NCBI GenBank assembly: GCA_002345825.1
Contig: DDWD01000042.1
Span: forward strand, 1 to 15,215
Length of the DNA stretch: 15,215 bases
From: Bacteroidales bacterium UBA2295
Lineage (GTDB): Bacteria; Bacteroidota; Bacteroidia; Bacteroidales; Tenuifilaceae
Reading direction: 5' to 3'
Shown here: piece by piece, positions 1-6,301 of the stretch
Layout: each line of letters opens with the position of its first letter
How positions within the stretch are numbered: position 1 is the first letter of the stretch
Program-made: the position numbers and the translations under genes
The notes under the pieces: model-generated
Seen by the model: the letters and a program-made list of their open reading frames with translations, nothing else
Told to the model about the DNA's origin: nothing
The model's database searches: none

Positions 1-1932
1 TTTGATTTAGTTTTAACGAGTAGTGAAGCAAAACGCCTATTTGGTGATGAAAATCCTATAGGAAAAGTTGTAACAATTTACGATAAATATAACCTTACGG
101 TTAGGGCTGTAATAAACGATCCAGCAGATTTTCATTTATCTTTCAATGCGTTGCTCTCCTTCGATATATTGCCTATTCTATACAATTGGAAGGATATGAG
201 TTCGATGCTCTTTAGAAATATGAATAATCCAACCTATTTAAAGCTTAAATCTCCAAATCAAAGAGACGATGTAATTAATCATATCACTAATTTTTTAAAA
301 GAAAAGGAGAAGTCAGATTTACCGTTTGATCTAAATTTAAGACCTGTTAACGACATATACTTTAAAGGAGCAATTCCCTTTGAGGGAGATGTGAAGCATG
401 GAAATCTGAGGTTTATTAATGTAATGATTGTGGTTGCAGTCCTTATTTTATTTTTAGCATGCGTAAACTATATTAATCTTAGCACAGCAAGAGCATCAAC
501 TAGAGCGAAAGAAATTGGAATTAGGAAGGCAGTTGGAGGCAGAAGAATTTCCATTATCTATCAGTTCTTAGGTGAATCGATAATAACTACCATAATAGCA
601 CTAATTATTGGGATTACTTTAGTTGAGTTATTAACACCATTTTTTAGCTTTTTGGTAGAGCGCGATCTCTCAACTTCAAGTTTTATCGATGCTAAATCAA
701 TAATAATTATTCTCTCTAGCACAGTTGCTCTTGGAGTATTATCGGGGTTATATCCTGCATTATATTTAAGTGATTTCACTCCAGCCAAAGTATTAAAAGG
801 AGAAAATGTAAAAGGAGCAAAAGGAGGAATGTTTCGAAAAGTGTTAATAGTTTTTCAATTCTCGGTCTCAGTCGCTTTGATAATATCTACATTGATGATA
901 TTTAGCCAGTTAAACTACTTTTCTAATTACGATGTAGGCTTTAATAAGGAACAAATAATCAATATCAACATACCTCGTAAAACGACTTATAGCTACGAAG
1001 TATTTAAAGAAAAAGTACTTAAAGTACCATCTATTGTAGGAATTTCACGCTCAAATTCCAAGATGGGTTCTATAGGTTGGCAAGAGAGCTATAGGGATGA
1101 AAATGGGGACACCCATAATTTTTCCTATCATCCTGTTGATCCGGATTACATTGACTTGCTAGAGCTGGAAATTGTTAAAGGGCGTCAATTCGAATGGGAT
1201 AGGCCCAATGACTTACGGGAAGTAATTATTATAAACGAGACCTTAGCCGAATTGATTGGTATAGATAATCCAATAGGGCATAGGCTAACCGGAGGTTTTC
1301 TTGAGACTGAAATAATTGGTGTTGTTAAAGATTTTAATTTCAATTCATTACATAGCAATGTTGGTCCGCTAGCCCTTCATTATAGAGGTCGAGAATATAA
1401 CACTTACAATATTAAAGTTGATGTTGAATACTTAACCGAGACATTAGCACAGCTACAACATTTGTGGGAAGAGTATTCACTTGAAGCACCCTTTGAGTAT
1501 AGTTTCCTAAATGAGTCGTTTGAAAATTCATATAAGAGCGAACAACGAATGGGGCAAATGTTTGGATATTTCGCCGTTATTGCCATTTTTATTGGCTGTA
1601 TGGGGCTGTTTGGCCTATCTGCTTTTATGTTGCAAGCCAGAGTTAAGGAGATGGGGATTCGTAAGGTGTTGGGGGCTTCTACCCTTCGTATTATCGGACT
1701 TATGGGGCGTGAATTTGCCATTCTAGTTGTGATTTCCAATGCAATTGCATGGCCAATTGCCTTTTATGCAATGTCGAAGTGGCTGCAAGGATTCCCATAT
1801 CGAACTAATATTAGCATATTGTTCTTTTTCGCTGCATTGCTATTAAGCCTAGCCATTGCATTTATCACCGTTGCTTACCATTCATGGAAAACCGCTAGGT
1901 CAAATCCTGTGGAAGCCTTAAAATATGAATAA
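1..1932 (+). CDS. ABC transporter permease, MacB/FtsX type (5'-truncated by window edge)
   Basis: The frame is open from base 1, so the gene begins upstream; 643 residues are visible and roughly 140 are missing compared with the paralogue that follows. The visible part opens inside a periplasmic MacB_PCD-like domain (an AKRLFGDENPIGK segment is typical). A first FtsX core of membrane helices follows from about base 418, with NLSTARASTRAKEIGIRKAVGG after the first helix. A second periplasmic domain comes next, then a C-terminal FtsX core from about 1546 (KEMGIRKVLGAS) ending SNPVEALKYE, the usual end of this family. Such permeases pair with a separate ATPase to drive mechanotransmission or export of peptides, lipoproteins or drugs; no ATPase is in the window and the substrate is unknown. 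An internal TTG at 151 is not a plausible start. It is probably co-transcribed with the next gene, 60 bp downstream. Confidence 0.93.
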   Translation, partial: FDLVLTSSEAKRLFGDENPIGKVVTIYDKYNLTVRAVINDPADFHLSFNALLSFDILPILYNWKDMSSMLFRNMNNPTYLKLKSPNQRDDVINHITNFLKEKEKSDLPFDLNLRPVNDIYFKGAIPFEGDVKHGNLRFINVMIVVAVLILFLACVNYINLSTARASTRAKEIGIRKAVGGRRISIIYQFLGESIITTIIALIIGITLVELLTPFFSFLVERDLSTSSFIDAKSIIIILSSTVALGVLSGLYPALYLSDFTPAKVLKGENVKGAKGGMFRKVLIVFQFSVSVALIISTLMIFSQLNYFSNYDVGFNKEQIININIPRKTTYSYEVFKEKVLKVPSIVGISRSNSKMGSIGWQESYRDENGDTHNFSYHPVDPDYIDLLELEIVKGRQFEWDRPNDLREVIIINETLAELIGIDNPIGHRLTGGFLETEIIGVVKDFNFNSLHSNVGPLALHYRGREYNTYNIKVDVEYLTETLAQLQHLWEEYSLEAPFEYSFLNESFENSYKSEQRMGQMFGYFAVIAIFIGCMGLFGLSAFMLQARVKEMGIRKVLGASTLRIIGLMGREFAILVVISNAIAWPIAFYAMSKWLQGFPYRTNISILFFFAALLLSLAIAFITVAYHSWKTARSNPVEALKYE

Positions 1933-1992
1933 TCATTACCATTTATATCATAATAGCACGTTTATCAAAATGATGAAAAAAACCTTAAAGCT

Positions 1993-4332
1993 ATGCTAAA
2001 AAATTATCTTGTAGTGGCATTTCGTTCGCTTAAGCGAAATGTGGGATTCTCCTTAATAAATATTATTGGGCTGGCCACGGGAATGGCTGCTACTATCCTT
2101 ATCCTTTTTTGGGTAACTGATGAGGTAAATTACGATAGATTTCATGAAAATATTAATGAGATTTATAGAGTATACGAGCATCAAACATATTCAGGTACAG
2201 ACGATTTGCTTGTGTACAACACCCCGGGTCCACTTGCTCCCGAGTTAAAAGCTAAGTTCGCTAACATTAAACGGGTTGCTCGTTTTACTCCCGTTTGGCG
2301 AAGGATCGAAATATCAATAAATGAAGATAAATGGTACGATAGCGATGGTTATTTTGCAGATCAAGAAGCCCTCGATATTTTTTCTTTTCCCTTTATCTAT
2401 GGCACTCCGGATAATGCGTTAGCACAGCCAAATTCAATTATTCTTAATCATGAAGAGGCGAAGAAATATTTTGGAGACGAAAATCCTGTGGGCAGGAGTT
2501 TAACATTTAATAAATCCATTGAATACACCGTAACAGGTGTAGTTGAAAGGCCAAAAAATACCCATTTACAATTTAGCTTCATAGTTCCATTTGAGGTAAA
2601 CATCGAAAAGTTATGGCCCGGTATGAACCTAGCTTGGACTAACAATAGTTTTTTTACATATGTTCAAATAGATAACAATCAGGATTATAAAGAGGTCGAA
2701 ACTCAAATAAAAACTGTTGTGGCCGAGAACGGGCAAGCGAATGTTAGTCTTTACCTTGAGCCCCTTTCAAAATCGTACTTGCACAATATTTGGGGAACAG
2801 GTTCAATTACCAATGTTAGGATATTTTCTGTCATCGCTCTTCTAGTACTTCTCATTGCTTGCATAAATTTCATGAATCTAACAACAGCTCGATCGTCTCA
2901 AAGAGCCAAGGAGGTTGGTCTTCGAAAGGTGTCGGGTGGTAATAGATCCCAGCTTATAGGGCAGTTTTTGGGCGAATCAATTTTGTTAACCATAATTGCA
3001 ATGCTAGTTGCCATTGGCTTGGTTTTACTGTTCCTCCCTGGTTTCAATGATTTGTCGGGAAAGGATATTAGCTTCTCCTCAGCATCAACTTTTATGATTG
3101 GTGTCATTTTACTTGTTACTTTCATCACCGGATTGGTTTCGGGTAGCTACCCTGCATTTTTCTTATCATCGTTTAGGCCAATTAAAGTTTTAAAGGGTGA
3201 GTTTAGCAAGGGATCAAAGACGTTCCGTAAGGTGCTCGTAATTTTTCAGTTTACTTTATCAGTAGCCTTAATTGTATCGACAATGCTCGTGAGTAAGCAG
3301 TTAAACTATATGATAAACAAGAATTTGGGATTCCAAAAGGATAATATAGTAATGGTGAACTTTAGCGAAGGGGGGCGAGAGAAATACGATATGGTAAAAG
3401 ACGAACTCAGTAAATTACCAGGTGTTGAGGCGGTTACTTGTTCTAACGCATTGCCAAATCAAATTGGCAATAGCACGTCGGGGGTTTCCTGGGAAGGTGC
3501 TAACCCTGAAGAGAATGCTTTGTTCTCAAACATAATTGTGCATTACGATTTTATCGAGGTTTTTGGTATGAAGCTAGCCGAAGGCCGATCATGGGATAAG
3601 CAGTTTGCATCAGACTCAATGGCAATGATTGTTAATGAAGAAGCAGTAAGAGTTATGGGCTTAGATAATCCTGTTGGACAGGTTGTGACCGCATGGGGCT
3701 ATAACTTTGAGATAATTGGGGTTGTTTCAAACTTTAATTTCCAGAGCCTAAAAAGCAAAGTTGAACCGTTGCTTATGTTTATGACGGTCCCTTGGCAAAA
3801 TACTGTAAGTATCAGGCTTAACCCCAATAGTATTGCCACCACAATGAAAGATGTTGAATCTGTTTGGAGTGAGGTTTACCCTGACGATATGTTTCGTTAC
3901 CGATTTTTCGATCAGGAATTCGATAAAATGTACCGAGCCGAAATGCGAATGGTTAAGCTCTTTTCATATTTCAGCTTCTTGGCTATTCTCATATCGTGTT
4001 TAGGCCTATTTGGTTTGGCCACATTTATGGCTGAGCAACGTTACAGGGAAATTGGTATTCGTAAAACAATGGGCGCCTCTTCATTAACTATTGTAGGATT
4101 AATGGTTTGGGAATTTGTTAAATGGGTTTTGGTGGCTAATCTTGCTGGTTGGATCTTGGCGTTTTACGCCATGGAATATTGGCTTAGCAATTATGCCTAT
4201 AGAATTGATATTGAACCTTCGTTTTTCCTTATTGCTGGTGGTTTGAGCGTAACTGTTGCAATTCTTACGGTTTCATTTCAGGCTTGGAAAGCATCTCAGG
4301 CAAATCCAGTGCAGGCTCTAAAGTACGAATAG
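1993..4332 (+). CDS. ABC transporter permease, MacB/FtsX type, full length
   Basis: This 779-residue inner-membrane protein is a paralogue of the preceding gene. The order of parts is: an N-terminal transmembrane helix at about residues 18-42 (SLINIIGLATGMAATI); a periplasmic MacB_PCD-like domain to about 250; an FtsX core from about 275 to 400 (AKEVGLRKVSGGNRSQLIGQ); a second transmembrane helix near 410-430 with a second periplasmic domain; and a C-terminal FtsX core from about 652 to the end (REIGIRKTMGASSLTIVGLM), finishing NPVQALKYE. Two complete FtsX halves in one chain is the standard Bacteroidota form, and the length is normal. The ATG at 1993 gives the expected NYLVVAFRSLKRNVGFS start. 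No Shine-Dalgarno sequence is evident, which is common in this phylum. Partner ATPase and cargo cannot be read from the sequence. The hairpin terminator at 4352 closes the unit. Confidence 0.95.
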   Translation: MLKNYLVVAFRSLKRNVGFSLINIIGLATGMAATILILFWVTDEVNYDRFHENINEIYRVYEHQTYSGTDDLLVYNTPGPLAPELKAKFANIKRVARFTPVWRRIEISINEDKWYDSDGYFADQEALDIFSFPFIYGTPDNALAQPNSIILNHEEAKKYFGDENPVGRSLTFNKSIEYTVTGVVERPKNTHLQFSFIVPFEVNIEKLWPGMNLAWTNNSFFTYVQIDNNQDYKEVETQIKTVVAENGQANVSLYLEPLSKSYLHNIWGTGSITNVRIFSVIALLVLLIACINFMNLTTARSSQRAKEVGLRKVSGGNRSQLIGQFLGESILLTIIAMLVAIGLVLLFLPGFNDLSGKDISFSSASTFMIGVILLVTFITGLVSGSYPAFFLSSFRPIKVLKGEFSKGSKTFRKVLVIFQFTLSVALIVSTMLVSKQLNYMINKNLGFQKDNIVMVNFSEGGREKYDMVKDELSKLPGVEAVTCSNALPNQIGNSTSGVSWEGANPEENALFSNIIVHYDFIEVFGMKLAEGRSWDKQFASDSMAMIVNEEAVRVMGLDNPVGQVVTAWGYNFEIIGVVSNFNFQSLKSKVEPLLMFMTVPWQNTVSIRLNPNSIATTMKDVESVWSEVYPDDMFRYRFFDQEFDKMYRAEMRMVKLFSYFSFLAILISCLGLFGLATFMAEQRYREIGIRKTMGASSLTIVGLMVWEFVKWVLVANLAGWILAFYAMEYWLSNYAYRIDIEPSFFLIAGGLSVTVAILTVSFQAWKASQANPVQALKYE

Positions 4333-4351
4333 TTTCACCCTACATACAGGC

Positions 4352-4391
4352 CAAGGGGTTGCTATATTCACTGGCAACCTCTTGTTATTTT
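4352..4391 (+). terminator. Rho-independent terminator of the ABC permease unit
   Basis: An 11-bp stem pairs 4352-4362 with 4374-4384 (CAAGGGGTTGC / GCAACCTCTTG, one G-T pair) around an 11-nt loop. The T-rich run TTATTTTGTTTT follows. It begins 19 bp after the permease stop codon. Its T-run overlaps the putative -33 element of the next gene. Confidence 0.85.
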
Positions 4392-4418
4392 GTTTTCTGC
4401 CGTACGATAGTAAATTTG
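4389..4418 (+). promoter_or_regulatory. Putative Bacteroidota-type promoter for the SDR gene
   Basis: TTTG at 4389-4392 is followed after 18 bp by TAAATTTG at 4411-4418, an exact match to the -7 consensus TAnnTTTG used by the primary sigma factor of Bacteroidota. Transcription would start near 4425. This rules out a TTG start at 4382, which lies upstream, and leaves ATG 4442 or 4466. Confidence 0.7.
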
Positions 4419-4441
4419 CACTAAAAATATCCTCAGTAAAT

Positions 4442-5362
4442 ATGTGTAGATGGACAAAAAACGATATGCCCAACCTTACGGGTAAGGTGGCAATTGTAAC
4501 GGGAGGAAATAGCGGCTTGGGTTTCGAGACAGCCAAAGCATTTGTTGCAAATGGTGCCGATGTGATAATCGCTTGCCGATCGCTTGAGAGAGGGGAACAG
4601 GCCAAAGAACAGATCCTCAAAAAGAATCCTGCAGGCACGATAAAGGTTTTGCCTATTGATTTAACGGACTTAACCTCCTTAAAAAATTTTGCCGATAGCT
4701 TTAAATCGCATTACACACGATTAGATATCCTTATCAATAACGCGGGGATAATGATTAGCCCATTCGCTTTGACAAAGGATGGTTTTGAGAGTCAGATGGG
4801 GACTAATCATCTAGGCCATTTTGCGCTAACTGGGCACCTGCTCAGTTTGTTAAAAGCAACACCTAACCCACGTGTGGTAACCGTGAGCAGCCTTGCCCAT
4901 AAGCAGTGGAAGATTAGTTTCGATAATAACCTGTGCGAAAGGGAAAGGTCGTACAATAGATTTCGTGCATATGCCCGCTCAAAACTGGCAAATCTGCTAT
5001 TTGCGTATCAGCTGCAACGAAATTTCGATGCCCACGGCATAAAATGTCTTTCACTTGCTGCTCATCCTGGCGCATCGCATACCAACCTTGGTAGGTATAT
5101 GGAAAAAAATGTTTTTGTTCGGCTTTTTCGACCTCTTATAGAACGAATGCTTCCCAGCGCTGAATCGGGTGCATTACCGCAACTTCGAGCAGCTGTTGAC
5201 CAAACTGTAATTGGAGGTCAGTTCTTCGGCCCTTCCGGGTTTATGGAGCTGGCTGGTTCGCCGGTTGTGCTAAAATCGAGTAAGAATTCCTATAATACAG
5301 AGGATGCCATAAGGCTCTGGAAGGTATCGGAGGAACTAGCAGGGGTGAAGTATAAGTGGTGA
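4442..5362 (+). CDS. Short-chain dehydrogenase/reductase (retinol-dehydrogenase-like oxidoreductase)
   Basis: This is a 306-residue Rossmann-fold oxidoreductase counted from ATG 4442. It shows the cofactor motif TGGNSGLG (TGxxxGxG) right after GKVAIV, the NNAG motif (ILINNAGIM), a catalytic Ser in VTVSSLAHK, and the Y-x-x-x-K pair in AYARSKLANLL. A basic residue in ACRSLERG, after the second beta strand, fits NADP(H) preference. The AHPGASHTNL segment and the length match the retinol-dehydrogenase/WWOX-like SDR group; the substrate is unknown. The frame can be opened at TTG 4382, but a promoter match at 4389-4418 lies downstream of that codon. ATG 4442 keeps a WTKNDMPNLTGK N-terminus of a kind common in this subfamily; ATG 4466 (MPNLTGK) is the alternative. 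It appears to be monocistronic. Confidence 0.92.
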   Translation: MCRWTKNDMPNLTGKVAIVTGGNSGLGFETAKAFVANGADVIIACRSLERGEQAKEQILKKNPAGTIKVLPIDLTDLTSLKNFADSFKSHYTRLDILINNAGIMISPFALTKDGFESQMGTNHLGHFALTGHLLSLLKATPNPRVVTVSSLAHKQWKISFDNNLCERERSYNRFRAYARSKLANLLFAYQLQRNFDAHGIKCLSLAAHPGASHTNLGRYMEKNVFVRLFRPLIERMLPSAESGALPQLRAAVDQTVIGGQFFGPSGFMELAGSPVVLKSSKNSYNTEDAIRLWKVSEELAGVKYKW

Positions 5363-5389
5363 AAAATACTGTTTTAGTATGCCCTTTAG

Positions 5390-5622
5390 TTAATTAACGT
5401 GAGTTCGATGTAACGCGTTGATATAGGACTCCACAAAATAAGGTAATAAGTTTTGATATCTTTGGCTTCGCAGTGTTTTACTAAGGTTTAAAAAACCAAA
5501 ATAAGGTTTATAAACTACAAGAAACCTTATTTTAAACTCAAATAATCATAATTATGAACCTTATTCGCTTATTTACAAAGGAGATACATGACTATTCCTT
5601 TTGTCGAACTCACGTTAATTAA
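5390..5622. mobile_element. MITE-like non-coding element with 19-bp terminal inverted repeats
   Basis: TTAATTAACGTGAGTTCGA at 5390-5408 is repeated as its perfect reverse complement at 5604-5622. The 195 bp between the arms is AT-rich and holds no plausible gene, but has internal inverted repeats. If the true ends are TTAACGTGAGTTCGA, each is flanked outward by TTAA, which would fit a target-site duplication; the palindrome TTAATTAA makes the exact boundary ambiguous. The right arm supplies the stop codon of the convergent gene at 5619. No transposase is encoded, so a non-autonomous element or an internally deleted insertion sequence is inferred. Confidence 0.55.
5498..5533. repeat. 12-bp perfect inverted repeat inside the MITE-like element
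   Basis: AAAATAAGGTTT at 5498-5509 pairs perfectly with AAACCTTATTTT at 5522-5533 across a 12-nt loop. The same AATAAGGT core recurs at 5437-5444, as TAAGGTTTA at 5482-5490, and in reverse orientation at 5558-5565. The stem has only two G-C pairs, so it would be a weak terminator for the two convergent genes. Protein-binding sites are an alternative. Confidence 0.6.
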
Positions 5623-6206
5623 AATGCAATTGTAAACGATATGCCATTAACCCCAAGTGCAAAGGACTGCAAGGGGATACTAAAGTTCGATGAGTTGTTC
5701 AGCTGAATAAAATACATAGCCAAATCAAAGGTGAAGAGAAATGATGCCTGAAGAATTGCCGATTGGCCATACCCTTTAAGCATATCGGAATATTTCTCGC
5801 TTTTTCCTGATGCTCGAACCATATACCAACCACCAGCAGCATACAGTACATCCAGGCCAGCATTAATAAGATAAAGATTCATGGTTTGATTATGCTTGCT
5901 TAGCATATCTTGTGGCGAAAGCATCGAAATGTCGGCGTTGAAATGTTGATATAGGGCAAATCCGGCAATACCTGCATTCACAACATTCCACATCACATTC
6001 ATTTGCCCAAAATACTTGCGACTATCATTGTGCCTTGCCCACTCATAGCCTCCATAGGCAAAATTTGCCAAGGCCCATCCGCCCAGCACAAACATACCGG
6101 TTCGGTTGGTATTGCTGCTAATAATAAATGCATCGTTGCTGTTTTGTGCATATAGACTACTAGCATAAAACAAGCCTATGGCTGCTATAATGAGTTTTGT
6201 TTTCAT
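5619..6206 (-). CDS. Exported/membrane hypothetical protein (possibly DUF6992-like)
   Basis: The 195-residue product begins with a signal peptide (MKTKLIIAAIGLFYASSLYA, likely cleaved before QNSND). About four or five hydrophobic segments follow, near residues 37-57 (TGMFVLGGWALANFAYGGYEW), 68-89, 107-130, 147-170 and 176-195. It is rich in Gly, Ala, Asn and aromatic residues and ends in Phe. The TGMFVLGGWALANFAYGG stretch resembles small Bacteroidota membrane proteins grouped as DUF6992, but that assignment is from memory and weak. No function is known. A terminator lies between it and the upstream barrel gene, so it is probably transcribed separately; I could not find a convincing promoter. 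Its TAA stop and last Phe codon fall at the right arm of the 5390-5622 element, so the present C-terminus could have been set by that insertion. Confidence 0.75.
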   Translation of the reverse strand: MKTKLIIAAIGLFYASSLYAQNSNDAFIISSNTNRTGMFVLGGWALANFAYGGYEWARHNDSRKYFGQMNVMWNVVNAGIAGFALYQHFNADISMLSPQDMLSKHNQTMNLYLINAGLDVLYAAGGWYMVRASGKSEKYSDMLKGYGQSAILQASFLFTFDLAMYFIQLNNSSNFSIPLQSFALGVNGISFTIAF

Positions 6207-6250
6207 CTCATTTGATTTTCAATACAAACAGAAAAATAATGATAATGTTA

Positions 6251-6284
6251 AAAAAAATGGGGCAACATTATGCTGCCCCATTTT
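6251..6284 (-). terminator. Rho-independent terminator of the outer-membrane barrel gene
   Basis: Read on the minus strand, AAAATGGGGCA (from 6284) pairs with TGCCCCATTTT (to 6254) in an 11-bp stem around a 9-nt loop, and the T-run continues to 6251. It begins 18 bp after the stop codon of the 6302-8776 gene. It also has a short T-run on the plus strand, but no plus-strand gene ends here. Confidence 0.88.
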
Positions 6285-6301
6285 CATATGCCAATTCTAA
6301 A

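Noticed and set aside
4382..4441. N-terminal extension of the SDR protein from TTG 4382
   Set aside because: It lies inside a terminator stem and upstream of a good promoter match; the family sequence begins at about 4442.
5498..5533. Strong bidirectional terminator for the convergent genes
   Set aside because: The stem is almost entirely A-T and lies within the MITE-like element; kept as an inverted repeat only.
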